A stretch of 64,000 bases of DNA from Terfezia claveryi (Eukaryota; Ascomycota; Pezizomycetes; Pezizales; Pezizaceae): contig WHUX01000109.1 in assembly GCA_015179025.1 (NCBI GenBank), positions 62,001 to 126,000 of the forward strand, in the 5' to 3' direction. The notes under the pieces were generated by a model. The model saw only the letters and a list, made by a program, of their open reading frames with translations, was not told where the DNA came from and made no database searches. Position 1 is the stretch's first letter; each line of letters starts with the position of its first letter. Below, piece by piece: positions 10,632 to 21,757 of this stretch. Both the position numbers and the translations under genes were made by a program.

Positions 10632-12384
10632 ATGGGACTATTTTGGAGAGCCTTCCCAGAAAAGGACAGATTCACATCAGTGATGATAGCGATCCGGAGC
10701 ATGGCGGGGAGGATTAAGGAAGAAGGAATGGAGAAGCTAAGCTGCGGAGGGATTTGTCCGAAGGTGGAGGTCCTAGTACAGATGAACCTCATTACAAGCA
10801 TACCTAATACTAGCATATATTCGTTACAAGCATACCTCAAGTGTTCCCCCATAGTAAATAAGCATATTTTCATTACAAGAATATTCTTATTTTTTTGGCT
10901 TAGTCACCATACATATGCTTGTAATAAGAGTTGCGCGTTACTCAATTAGGTATGCTTGTTACTTAATTAGGCATGCTTATCGATAACAAATAAGCCCGCA
11001 CAACAGAGCACGCACAACTCCATAGATTACAAGTCCCACACGCAAGCGAATACTTACAGATTACCGAGTGTATCTCTAAACCTAAAGTCCACATGGCGAC
11101 ATATCAAACGCTGGTTTGAATCACACCTCCTCCATCTACACCGTGTGCAGCCCTAGCCCACATCGAAAGATTGCTCCTCTTCTCACTTCAAACTGAACCT
11201 ACAGGCAATAGTACTGAGCTATAACATGCCTCCACCATGAGAAAAGCGCATTGAGCTTCTGAATCTTCAACACAGGCGTCACCATGCTCAGCGCAGGATT
11301 ACTGATTTCCTGGGTCATTCTGCATCCGGAACCTCCATCCTCTTCCTGATCTCTCCTATTATTTCTATGTATCTAGTACCCATAGTCTTATTTCGCATGT
11401 TTTCTAGTACTCATAGTCTTTTTCCGTACCTCTTCTTAAGCCCGCGCTACCTTCTTTCCATATGTAATTATTTTCCCTTAATATAAGAATATATTCGTTA
11501 CAAGCATACCTCACCTGGCCCCGGCGATATGCTTGTAATGAGGTTCATCTGTAGAAGATCTGGGTCTATCCGGGGATGATAAACCAGATCGGTGGATTAG
11601 GAAATTGTGGGAGTGAGGAAGGTAGGGTCGGTGGGGCCTGGTACTCGGAAGGGGAGACCAAGAAGGGAAGCGTTGGCTTGGGAAGAATGTGCACAGTGTT
11701 GGATGGGGAGGTCGCTGGCATCAAGCAAGCTCTTGAGAAGACACCTCTAGAATGGAAAGTTCTTATCTTGACAGATTCAACAGCAGCGATCGCAGCATTA
11801 AGAGAGGCGGGTAGAAGAGGGAAGGCAAGAACAGCAGATCTGCGAAAGGCGGCAGTAGGGATTAAAGAGAGGCAAGAGAAGCTTGGGTCAGGGGCGGTTA
11901 GGCTCGGCTGGGTTAAAGCTCATGTGGAAATCCCCGGCGATGAACGAGCAGACGTTTTGGCAAAGGAGGGGCAGAGAATCTCTTTCCTGAAGATCTCCAG
12001 ATCACGGAGGGGGGACTCAGACATGAATGGAAGAGAATGCGGGAGGCGGAGAGAAAAGTGGCAGGTAAGAGGGGGGGGGGGCAGAGTAATTAGGTGGGGA
12101 AGGAAGGCTAGGATCAACTATGTTCATTGCAGGACGGGGAAAGGGAATCTCCAATCCTGGCATGCAAAGCTTGATGACACATTTGATCCTATTTGCCGGA
12201 TGTGTGGAAAACAGGGAGGCATGTAGCCCTAGTCTGTCCACACGGGGAGGAGATCGGAAGAAGGTGGAGCAACTGGGAGGAGATGGATGAGCGGAAGAAG
12301 TGGTTGGAGAAAGGAAAGGAGGGGGAGGAGGAATATAATATAGATCTAGTTGAGATGTTCTTTTCGAAACTAGAGCTTGCCTGA
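10632..12384 (+). pseudogene. LINE-B ORF2 C-terminus: RT end and RNase H
   Basis: Coding resumes across the inserted element: the frame ending at the TA at 10777 continues after 11551 with EDLGLSGDDKPDRWIRKLWE, then a stop. The RNase H domain (11590-11960) keeps its acidic positions and the His: Glu in VLDGEVAGIK, Asp in LILTDSTAAI, and H, D in HVEIPGDERADVLAKEG. The zinc knuckle CRMCGK (12190) is split by a frameshift from its H and C (HVALVCP). RNase H would degrade the RNA of the RNA-DNA hybrid during target-primed reverse transcription. This copy is dead: insertion, stop and frameshift. Confidence 0.8.
10779..11551. mobile_element. 773-bp TA-flanked non-autonomous element (Tc1/mariner-like)
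   Basis: Perfect 24-bp terminal inverted repeats start CAGATGAACCTCATTACAAG and continue CATA at both ends. Both are flanked by TA (10777-10778, 11552-11553), the Tc1/mariner target duplication. No transposase frame is present. The interior repeats the motif TTACAAGCATA several times with AGAATATATTCG. Related decayed copies lie at 5945-6240 and 13650-14330, with motif traces near 51960. It interrupts the LINE-B reading frame and is therefore the youngest layer of this nest. Confidence 0.85.
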
Positions 12385-12850
12385 GGGGGGGGCTAGAGAA
12401 GGGGAGGTTTTGGACCTCGGGTGAGATGCTGTTAGTGTCTTCCCCTTGCTATTCTTTACTAGTAGACCCTCTCCGGAACCACCGTCGAGGAACATTACCT
12501 TCCAGTATTGAATGTAGCAAGGAAGGAGATACCAACAGAGGGGTTTGTTGAGGTTGTCGAAGAGGGGACGGGGAAAGGATATGAAGGTTAGGGACACAAC
12601 AAGGAGCGTATTGTGAGCCAAGGGTTTGTGGGCCAAGCTTGCCATGACAGTCACTTAAGGCCGGTTGCGAGTGTGGCGTCTGGACGTGTTATTTGTTGTT
12701 CTCGGTCTATCAGGGCCGGTAAGGGCGTGGCGTAGGCAACTCGTTGTTCCGTGAGAGTACCGAACCTTTAAAGGGGAGGAACGGAGCCGTCTCATAGCCT
12801 TAGGCTCCACAGACGTACAGACTCAAAAAAAAAAAAAATAATAATAAAAA

Positions 12851-13000
12851 CACCTATCACCTGCCTTTGAATGCTGAATTTAGTCAGACGGTTCGTAGAG
12901 GAGGCAGGAGATAAGGCTGCCGGGGATGAACTTGTCGCAGTTGCCGAAATTTAGAGAAGGGCGTGGCGGTGTTAAATACGGAGGTAATTGGGTCCTGAGC
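12851..13000 (-). mobile_element. LINE-A copy 2, 5' remainder
   Basis: After the second copy of the 15-bp duplication, minus-strand LINE-A-like sequence resumes for a short distance before it becomes unrecognisable. I see no intact motif, so the extent is uncertain. Confidence 0.45.
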
Positions 13001-13049
13001 GGAGCCAAGTGTGGTTCGATGTATGCTTCCTTTTCTTGTATTTTTGGGG

Positions 13050-13166
13050 TATTGGCGGTCCCGCCTTCGTGGTGGGGCCTGGGCTAAAAGAGCTCCTCAT
13101 GCCTGGGAATCGAGTAAGAGTAATGAGTAATATAATAAATAAAAATGAAAAAAATAAAAATAAAAA
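13050..13166 (+). mobile_element. Diverged LINE-A 3' end with A-rich tail
   Basis: AGCTCCTCATGCCTGGGAAT, then CGAGTAAGAGTAATGAGTA and an A-rich run (13133-13166), matches the LINE-A 3' terminus (..GAATAGGAGTAATGAGTA plus A tail) seen elsewhere. It is strongly 5'-truncated; no target duplication identified. Confidence 0.55.
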
Positions 13167-13649
13167 AGGGCTAAAACCGATTTGGCCTAAAGCCGATTCG
13201 AGACTGCTCTCAGGTCTGCTAGCCTATTGCCTGAACTGCCGATATCTGCGCGAACCCACGATATGGATGTGTTTTATTGAGAGGCTTCTCTCTTCTCTAG
13301 GTCATCTCCGATTCTTCATTCAGATTGTATGTGTTCCGGGTCACCCACGATGTACTGGGCCTTTTGCGAGAGCTGTTAATTGTCTCGCAGCTAACTAAGG
13401 CAAGCCGGGAGAACTCGGGGCTCATAATTGCCTAACTGAGTTATGTCTAGATATATAGTAGATAGAAAGAGGTGAGGCTCGCAATGAACCAATTGGATAG
13501 GCCGACTAAGCAGAAGGGCCTGCTACATTATTGTGTCTTCTTGGGAAGGAGCAGAGGAGGAGGACGGATTGGAACAAGGCTAGTTTACACATTTGATATT
13601 TGTAGGATGACATCATGTAGTACATTCCTGGCTTCAGAGATCTCTCTTT

Positions 13650-14330
13650 AAAAGTATGCTTGTAATCAATATATTCTTATACCTAGAGAAATGGAAATAA
13701 AGACCGAGGGAGCAAGGAAAGGGTTACAAAATGGGATGATAAATACCGGACATCCAAATAACAAGTATGAGTACTAATATATTAAATTTAAAAAAAAAGA
13801 TAAATAAGCGGAAGGGATATCAGGAGGAGACCGGACCCGGCACAAAGTCATTGAACATGATAACTTCTGCGCTTGAACCTCCGGAATTCCAATGCGTCTT
13901 TTCTCTCGCTTAAGGACATCTTGCAGCTCAGTGATGTTGGGTGCGCTTTTCACACCAGCGTTTGATATAGTACCAGGTAGTCCCCGGGCTCATACGTTCG
14001 GATGGCTTGTCGCTCACTCTCTGACCATGCTTGTCATTGTGGAACATGTGGAGATCCATGAGAAGTAGGCATTTAAGCTTGTAAGGTAAGTAATATTAAG
14101 GCTTGTTCTTAGTATGTTAGATCAACACTCACGTTGCTTCATGAGATCGTGCGGGGTTATTTATTATGGGTAAACATACCCAATTTGGCAGGCGCTTCTC
14201 TTGTTACAACCATATCTATGGCGACTAAGCAAAAAAAATAAGAATATTCTAGTAACAAAAATATGCTTATTTACTATGTGGGACTGAAGAAGCCATGCTT
14301 GTAACCAATATATTCTTATATCTGATATGT
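13650..14330 (-). mobile_element. Fragments of the TA-flanked element family
   Basis: The stretches 13657-13682 and 14185-14330 share with the 773-bp element, inverted, TATGCTTGTAAtCAATATAT, the run AAAAAAAATAAGAATATTCT and ATGCTTATTTACTATG. No terminal repeats are left; the region between the fragments is unrecognised. Confidence 0.45.
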
Positions 14331-15103
14331 TGTAACGAGAGATCTCTATACATTGGCATGTAGCTTCAGGTTGGCAGGTGGCTTTAGGTTGGCAGGTAGC
14401 TTCAGGTTGAGTAAAGGTTCTTCGTGATGCAGCCTCTCTTGATGACAAGCGGTTTATCTTGTGTAGGGATAACTTGTTCAGATGAACGAACTCAAGATGT
14501 GCAAAATTTGGTGGAAGCCACTGTAGTTCCCGTGTTAAAAATAGCGATTGAGAATGCCATGTGTAATACTATGGCATATTACATGACTGCATACTTTAAC
14601 TTGGTTGAACATGCATAGGCTAGCTTAGCCATGGTTTCCAGACCTTAAAGGATCCTACTCATGTTATAATGAGTTTAGCCTCACTTAAAAGAGCTTGGAG
14701 AATTCAAGCTTCTTTCTCGAAGACCCCTCACCCCCTTCTAGCCTCCGCCATATGCCGATTATCAGGCAGGTCAGTTTATAGATACTGGGAGCCTCTATAT
14801 CTATGTTAAAGCTGTTGTAAATAACAATTTCCTTATGCATATAGTTAAGTATCTTCGCTATATACTCATGCTGATACCTATTGCGAACACTTGCTACCTG
14901 CTAAACGGATGTATATGTTATTTCTTCTCTTCACATGTACACACATAGTGTTCACATGTCCCCAACTATCTTCGATTACTAGCCTAGGTACCAATAATCG
15001 TTGCATCCAGTTGATGCTTGCACATATGGTTTAACTGCTTCCGCATGAACACGATATCACCCTTAGTTAGGTTATTTAGCTTAGACGGTCTTGCTCTATC
15101 TTT
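14331..15103. other. No recognisable gene
   Basis: It contains a three-fold short repeat of GGTTGGCAGGTRGCTT type near 14360-14410, otherwise only short frames. Confidence 0.45.
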
Positions 15104-15419
15104 ACCCTGATCTCGTCATGACCTACTGCAAGACAACACCGTCAGGACGAGCCCCACTTGGTCGATCTCAACAACCAGCGGGTTTCCGACGTCGGAATTT
15201 ACAGGAATCGATAGGGAAGGAGAAGCTGAGCAAGAAGATCTGAATTTTGCCAGAAATACCTGAGAATCACAAAATCCCCCACGTCAAGGATTTTCTCATA
15301 GCACCAACCGTGGCCTCTCGCTTTTGGTTGCTTTTGAGGTTCTAAGTTGAAGGGTACTTACATAGAGCGGCACGTTGCAACGCCAGCTATCAGAGTAGCA
15401 TATCTAAGGGCAGCGACAA

Positions 15420-17299
15420 TGCCGAAATCGGGGAAGGGCAAAGGCCGGAAGGCAGGCGGATCACAACGCCAGCTGGGAACACCCGGTCTATCGAATGACC
15501 CACCGAAACACAAGACTCCGGAGCCTGAACAAAGACAACTTGCAACCCCATCGGCAACCCAAAAGCAGTTCGTAAGGCTCCAGTACAGTTACCTCTGAGG
15601 ACGTTAGGGTTGATAGAAGAAGAAAAGGAAAGGGAAAAGGAGGAGTTGAGAGATAGGAAGAAGGATCGCCTACCTACAGTTGACTCAGATGACGAGATGA
15701 TCATGAGGGACCCGGTAAGCGATGAGGAAAGTGAGGAGGAGGAAGAATTCACATGTAGAAAAGGGAAATGCACCCGGATATTTGGATTCAGATGATGAGA
15801 GAGAATTGGAGGAGCTTGGAGTAGCACTGGCAAGAGAGAAAAGAGATTCGATACCGGAGTGGCAGTGGAAAGAGCTTGGAGAGTTTTTTATTCATCATAT
15901 CGGCGCCTTCCTGGAAGTTGATCTAGAAGCACAAGGCCATTTGTTAGATGAGCTCTTAGGAGAGTTTGATGAGGATGGAGGGGAGTCAGGCAAGTGTAGG
16001 ATTTCATTGGAACTGGACAAGGTTCGTGAAAAAATGGAAACCATACAAAGCCTAGAGGACGAGGTGGATGAGTTAAAGGAGGAGCTGGAGACAGGGAGGA
16101 AGTTGAATAATGTGTTGGCAGTTACAAACAGTGGGTTGATGGAAGAGAGAAGGAACACGGAAGCAGAGGAAAAATTCAAAAATCTATCGAATTTTCTCGC
16201 AGATAGGTACTATCCCTATCCGATGTTCAAGAGGAAGGCCAGTAGCAACACTAATTGGCGCAGTTGAGGACCACTTGGAGAAACTGGAAGTTAGGTCGAA
16301 GGAGGACCGCAAATTCCGGAATCTCAAGTCCGAGCCTCAGAGGAAGACAGAGAAGTTGAAAAAAAAGGGAGGCTGGCAGCAGTACAGAGGGAGCTTGAAC
16401 AGGAGCGGACCCTCATTCAGGTATCAACTTTTTTTTTTTTTTTAAATACTTGATACCCCTATGCAGCCCCGTTAGGGGGCCATGAGGAGTCACCCGGAAG
16501 CCCGGGTGGGTTCAAGGTACAGGCAAGTTAATCTGCCAGGACCACGCAAGATAAATACAATTGTTGAATGAAATTCAGGTATCAAAGCCAGCCAAGAAGG
16601 TAGAGTTAATTGAGGTTGGTATACAAGCATCTCCAGTTATGGTTGATGCTGCGACCGAATCACAACAGGAGATATCGATAGAGGAGAAGAAGAAGAAGAG
16701 GCAGAGGCAGAGCAGGGGAAAAGGAAAGGAGAAGGAGGGGTCTAAGGACAATGTTCAGATACAGGAGGATGAAGAGATGATTGATAAAGAAAGGTTTGCC
16801 CTGCATGAGGACGTTTCGGATTTATGAGAAGAAGTTGGACGAGGCCCCGGTGATACCTTCCATCACCAAAAAACAACCCACTAAACGTCAAGAGGGACCC
16901 AAGGCAGCGAAACCTCCAACTGCCAAACACAAGCAGCCATCAAAGCCGGTTAAAGAGAAGGAGGAGTACTTTGACACTAGGGCATTTGTGGTGCATGGAA
17001 TACCCTGCCAGAGACCCGTGGCAGACACAACACAGGATGTGAGGAAAACAGGAATGCGGGGGGGTATAGGAGCATGGTGGCTCCTTGAAGGTCAGAGGAG
17101 AATGGGCAAGACCACCAGTTCGGTGGTTATTTTCCTTAAGAGTCCGGTCTCTTTTCATGAACAGGGTGGTCAGATGAGGATGAAGGTACGTGGACACTGG
17201 CTGCCTGTGGATGTATATGATTTTGAGAGGGGTAGGGTGAGGCCGGAGGTCAGAGGCACAGATGTAGGTTCCGACTCGGGTTCCGATCTGGGTTGGTAA
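15420..17299 (+). pseudogene. LINE-B ORF1 (Gag-like, coiled-coil RNA-binding protein), broken
   Basis: It starts MPKSGKGKGRKAGGSQRQ, a basic N-terminus, and soon runs into stops. A long acidic and heptad-rich stretch follows in another frame (15722-16267: LEDEVDELKEELETGRKL), consistent with the coiled coil that multimerises LINE ORF1 proteins. After the inserted tail comes a Lys-rich part (EEKKKKRQRQSRGKGKEKEG) and a C-terminal domain with GGIGAWWLLEGQRRMGKTTS, SSVVIFLK and LPVDVYDFERGR, the conserved end of Tad1-type ORF1. At least three frameshifts or stops plus one insertion make it non-functional. Confidence 0.72.
16428..16572 (-). mobile_element. 145-bp LINE-A 3' tail inserted in the LINE-B ORF1
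   Basis: The exact 13-bp repeat ATTCAGGTATCAA flanks it (16415-16427 and 16573-16585). On the minus strand it ends with the LINE-A terminus and an A run of about 14. The signature CTGGCAGATTAACTTGCC, the CCCGGGCTTCCGGG stem and GGCCCCCTAACGGGGC are all present. It shows that extremely 5'-truncated LINE-A copies insert by target-primed reverse transcription. Confidence 0.9.
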
Positions 17300-17474
17300 T
17301 TTGGGTCATTATCACAGTTTCTTTACGTTGGGGAGATAAAGATGTACGTAGCTTCTTCCTGTTGCTCCGTGGGTGTATCAAGTCTTTAAAGGCAAGGGAA
17401 CGGGGCTGTCGCATGACATTATGTCGAATCGACGTACAGACTCTAAAAAAATAAAAAAAAACCCTGATCTCGTA

Positions 17475-18782
17475 TCTATATACACGAGCTTTCAAGGAGG
17501 AAACTTTTCAACTTTGTTCAAAAGGTAGGAAAATGTCTTACCGTCATTTTCCCCTTCGAAGCAGTACCTTTCTTGTATCAAAGATACAAGAAAGTGAAAG
17601 AAAAGAAAAGAGCTGTTGGGGGGCTCCTGTATCTAGTTCTTTAGACAAATACACACATATGCTTTCAATAAGCAGCTCGCACACTTGCACACTCGCACTC
17701 TCTGCTTTATTGCACTAATAGTCCACCGTTGCTTCCTCCGTTCTTACCTCCGCGATACCTTCGCTCAGTAACCTCTCAATGAAAAGCAGTATTGGGGGGT
17801 CAATAGTAGACAGCGATTGTTCTGACTAACGCTACTAACCTGATAAAATAAACAATTCCAAGAGCTATTAGTTTATCAGCATTCTCCGCCATAACAATGC
17901 TATCCTGGACCCTACCCTGATGGCAGTCCTCTAAGGCATTCTCAATACCGCCAGAACGGTCTTTAAAATATCCAAGCTCAGCCTTTAACACGCAATATAG
18001 TTGTTAATTCAACTCCCAATAGTCATGAGGGCACTAATCCAATATCGGGCTACGCCTGAGTAGAGTAGAATTTAGAAGAGTGAAGAGGTGAACCTGAATT
18101 ACTAGGAGCTGATTAGAACTACTAGACCTGCAAGAGACCTTTCTGGAGGTATTGAGGATTTCCTAGAGGAGGATTTTCAGGGTGGGGTTTAAGAAAGCAT
18201 TGATTTATACAGAGAGCCTTCTGTTTACTGTGCATGCATCACATCGCGAGATTCTCTAAAACGGTTAGTATGTCTCACCTGATCTGAAAAGCCATGATAA
18301 TCTGAAACCCCATGACTCACGTTACCTCCCTGATGTGTAAGGATCATGAAGAGGGCTGGAGTGAGTTATAATCTCTGTGTCAGTTTTGTATGCCCAATTA
18401 CCCTTAAATCAAGTTTAGTATCAAAGGGTCTTGGGCGGAGGGGGTTATGGACCTCCAGTCCCTAGTTTTATAAAAGATTTAGGCAAAGTCTGTGGGATTA
18501 TCGGGTGAATAAAGAGCGCACTCTTAGTTCAGCAGTCCAAGTTCTAGAATTCAAGATAATACTGAATTCATATATTGGAATAGCAAGACTCTAAAATAGA
18601 TATGTTCTATTCCATATGCCAATCATATCGATTTGTCAATAGAGCGCTATTTATACACATTGCGAAAGCTTAGTTCTAAGAGCAGGCAGATATTTCATTT
18701 CTGTTATTAAAGATATCAATCTCACATACAGTTTGTTGCTTCTTGCTTGGTCAATCTTTACATTATACTCTAGATTCCTGGG
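17475..18782. other. No recognisable gene
   Basis: A palindromic stretch around 17569-17593 (CTTTCTTGTATCAAAGATAC then AAGAAAG) is the only structure noted. Short frames on both strands look random. Confidence 0.5.
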
Positions 18783-19363
18783 CAGTTAGGATGGCCATCC
18801 CATTGGGCAATCAGAGAGATTGGTAGCCATTCCATTCGGAAATTGTGCCCGATGCCTATTCCATTAGGCAATCATACAAACCCGCAACTGTACTGCACAA
18901 CATTGGACTGTATCCGTACATACTTTTCTGCAGGATTCATATCGATTAGGGAACGTTTTTACTGAAAATAAACTAATATAAAATTGGAATTTGATTAGAT
19001 CTTTAGATTCTCTATTCACTAATTATATTGTTCATTTAGGTTTACCGAAAGTATAGCTTAGTGTTGCAAGGTACTTAATGTTTGGGTAAGTGTAAATAGG
19101 GGTCCGAATCAATGGAGTAAATATATCTCCTTATATATTCAATTACTTAGTCTTGAAATAACAGTTAAATCACAACTGAATAATATAAATGCTAGTGCAT
19201 ATATTATAGGACTAGAGATTAAATCAAAGCAGTAAGTTGCAGCATTGTAAAATTGCTAGATTTTTATTATTAACGAATGGAATAGGCATCGAACTATCAG
19301 TGGGCATGGAACGGCCATCCCACTATCACTATCCCTGATTGCCGAATGGGTTAGCTAACTGAA
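18783..19363. mobile_element. Fold-back element (~580 bp) with ~90-bp imperfect arms
   Basis: The left arm begins CAGTTAGGATGGCCATCCCA and includes GGCAATCAG and GATGCCTATTCCATT. The right arm (19275-19363), reverse-complemented, begins CAGTTAGCTAACCCATT and holds the same blocks in the same order. The centre is AT-rich and non-coding. No target duplication recognised; the CAG start would suit a hAT-type MITE but this is weak. Confidence 0.6.
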
Positions 19364-19825
19364 CCATGAGTAGGGATATTGGACATTATCTAGCTCCTAA
19401 AGACCTCGACATAGCCAAGGTATTCAGATACATATATCGGAAGCTGGCTCGAAGAATAGGTCTCCAGAGAATACTTGTTCAACAATGTGACTTTCTACAG
19501 ACTTCCAGGGCTGGCAGTCCAACTGGCTTTCTGATTAGTCCTGTATCAGTGTGTTGTCGTTCAGGAGTGTGCAGCTTGAAATTATGCCCCGTACTCGAAT
19601 GGGGCTGCTTGCATTGCGATCATTCTTGAAGTTAGAGAAGGAGCTAATAAAGTTTTCCGGCTACATGGATAACTTTAGATTTGGGGCTTCCTGCAGTGAG
19701 GTTACACTCAAATTTTCGGCTCGTGCGTGTGACTACTAATTATTGTGATGTCAATGCTACATATCCCAATCGTGTGGCGTTTCTCATCTCATAGCCCATG
19801 AAGGGTTAATGGCTCCCATATCACG

Positions 19826-19833
19826 TATATATA
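19826..19833 (+). promoter_or_regulatory. TATA box candidate
   Basis: TATATATA lies 131 bases upstream of the ATG of the small zinc-finger gene at 19964, followed by a pyrimidine-rich stretch, a common arrangement in fungal core promoters. Confidence 0.5.
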
Positions 19834-19963
19834 CCTACCCCCTCCCGGGTTGAACTCATCGATATCCTCCCAGACGCCGACAAACCGAACCAGAGTACCG
19901 CCTGCTTAACCTCCTTTTCCTTTTACCCTCAACTCCTAACTACTAAGCCCTATTTGCCTATTT

Positions 19964-20125
19964 ATGCACGTGCACTGCAATCCCTCTGCGCCCCAGTGCG
20001 CTGGCAAACGCGATGATAAGTATCATGCTACATGGTCATGCAGCACGTGCGAGTTTCCAGATAATTCAGTGGACAACATTTTCTGCGAGTATTGCGGGGC
20101 GGTGAATAAACCGGAGTATGAGTAG
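19964..20125 (+). CDS. 53-aa protein with a RanBP2-like zinc finger
   Basis: The frame starts MHVHCNPSAPQCAGKR. Residues 28-49 read TWSCSTC, eleven residues, then CEYCG. This is the W-x-C-x2-C ... C-x2-C pattern of RanBP2/NZF-type zinc fingers (usual spacing ten residues). Such fingers bind ubiquitin or single-stranded RNA in known proteins; which applies here cannot be said. The gene is isolated, has a TATA box 131 bases upstream, and no intron is needed. It is short, so conservation in related genomes is needed for certainty, but the four cysteines and the Trp are unlikely by chance. Confidence 0.62.
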   Translation: MHVHCNPSAPQCAGKRDDKYHATWSCSTCEFPDNSVDNIFCEYCGAVNKPEYE

Positions 20126-20515
20126 ACCTGTGTAACTTGTCAAGGGCTTGTGGATGTTTCTGAGGGTGTTTTACCTGGGTGGGTTGGGGTGGGCAAGGAG
20201 AGGTTATGGCGGGTGCCAGCAGGGTGAAGGCAGGCTTATCTATTTGGGTGTTTGGAATGGGCATAAGTGATGGTGGAGATGCGGATGAGAAAAAGATTGG
20301 CGAATCTTAGCTATAATGAATGTTCTTGTGTTATATGACAGCAATTGTATGCAGTGGCATGTTGCACATTTGTACTCGCCTTGCTGGAAGTGTACATGTC
20401 ACACTAGTATCGTGTTTGTGCTCATAATGTTGCGGCCGCGTACCCGATTTATAATGTTTGCATGCTTGTTCAATCTTGCAGAAGGGCGATGAATGTTCGC
20501 TCGGCTATAAGCTTG

Positions 20516-20640
20516 TTTTTTTTTAAAAAAAAAAAATAACTCATTTACTCCTATTCGGTCCCAGTAATGGAACCATGAGGAGCCACCCGGAACCCCGGGT
20601 GGATTCAGGAAAACCTGCCACATCCGGCGCCTATTGTACC
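20516..20640 (-). mobile_element. LINE-A 3' tail fragment
   Basis: On the minus strand: CCTGAATCCACCCGGGGTTC, GGGTGGCTCCTCATGGTTCC, then GAATAGGAGTAAATGAGTTA. The tail is unusual, T12 followed by A9 on the coding strand. Target duplication not found. Confidence 0.7.
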
Positions 20641-21757
20641 ACAATATAATTAACGCAAGAGCCAAAAGGCGAAAGCAGGAAAGGAGCAAGCTGGACAGAA
20701 TTAGGCGTCTACTAATCCATACGGCTAACCATGGTCCATGGCTGACTGCTACAAAGTGCGGTGAAATGACTTCTAAATATTGGGTCCTACCACAGCCCTT
20801 GAATGGCGGGCCTTCTATAACTACCGTGAATCTTGCATAATTGCAACGATGGGAAAGTTAACTTTATCTCAATCCTGAGAAAGATGTTCTTGGTCTTCGA
20901 GATGGGATAAGTAACATATACGAAGATATCAATGTGTGTCCGACGAAGGCAATATTATTTTAGAGTTCAGCCTTAAATGTTTCATATGTAGCCCATGAAA
21001 ACAACTTTCCACCTGTCTTTCTACCTCCCTCGCTCTACCGTGGGATTTTGCCTTCGTAACCACCATTAATAGTGACAATCCTACAGTTGTTGGAACCTCA
21101 ATTAGAAAGGTCGAATAGGAGTAATTTGTAAAAAAAAAAAAAAAAAAAGAATCAATTAGAAAGGTATGAAATCGGCATTGCCATACGGTGTCTACCGCTA
21201 CCTGATAAACATAGGAGCTGATTTTGATTTCCGCTTAATTTTAAGTTCTTGTGCACCGAAGGCCATATATTTTGAGCTTGAATATATGGGGTATAATACT
21301 GGAATGATTGCTGAAAAAAGCAGGTGGTACCAGTGTCTTCCAGAGCTGGATTCATCGCGCGAACAAGTCAGTCATCTCAACCAGAAATGTCAGATTCTTG
21401 AAATACACTAAGTTTGAGGATTCCTAAATGTAAATTCTACTAAGCCAGTAAAATACCAAAAACAGAAAACGCATTTCTAATCAGCTTTAAATATAAAAGA
21501 TATAATTTTTATGTAGCCCACGAATCAAAGCTATCAAAGCGGTTACGGTATAGCATCGTCTCACTGAAATCTAAGAGCTTTTTTTTCAAGTTTTTCTAAA
21601 AGAAACTTCATCGGTTGAAAGTAGTTCCTAGTCTCCTATGACTACAGGGATGACCCACAGAATGCCTTCGTGATCTGAGACCCATTTGGTGTTTCCCTAG
21701 ATATTCCCCTGTTAGCCGGTAGGCTTTTCAGATCTCACTTCATCAACCATACCGGTG
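20641..21757. other. No recognisable gene
   Basis: An A-rich run at 21130-21148 is present, without a LINE signature before it. A few frames under 100 codons look unremarkable. Confidence 0.45.

Larger units (their letters stand above)
10565..12850 (+). mobile_element. LINE-B copy, 5'-truncated, inserted in LINE-A
   Basis: A Tad1-like LINE bounded by the 15-bp duplication. It holds the end of the reverse transcriptase region, an RNase H domain, a knuckle, a ~450-bp 3' UTR and an A-rich tail (12826-12850). The last 3' bases, GGAACGGAGCCGTCTCATAG then CTCCACAGACGTACAGACTC, are the family signature also found at 17395-17445, 56385-56435 and 61375-61423. A 773-bp element interrupts it at 10779. 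Confidence 0.88.
15117..17460 (+). mobile_element. ORF1-only LINE-B element with intact target duplications
   Basis: The 13-bp direct repeat ACCCTGATCTCGT stands at 15104-15116 and at 17461-17473, immediately after an A-rich tail. Between them are a ~300-bp 5' leader, a broken ORF1 (15420-17299) and a short 3' UTR that ends with the LINE-B signature (17395-17445). There is no reverse transcriptase region at all. A LINE-A tail has inserted at 16428. Either an internally deleted source element moved, or ORF2 was lost after insertion; the clean ends fit both. Confidence 0.85.
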
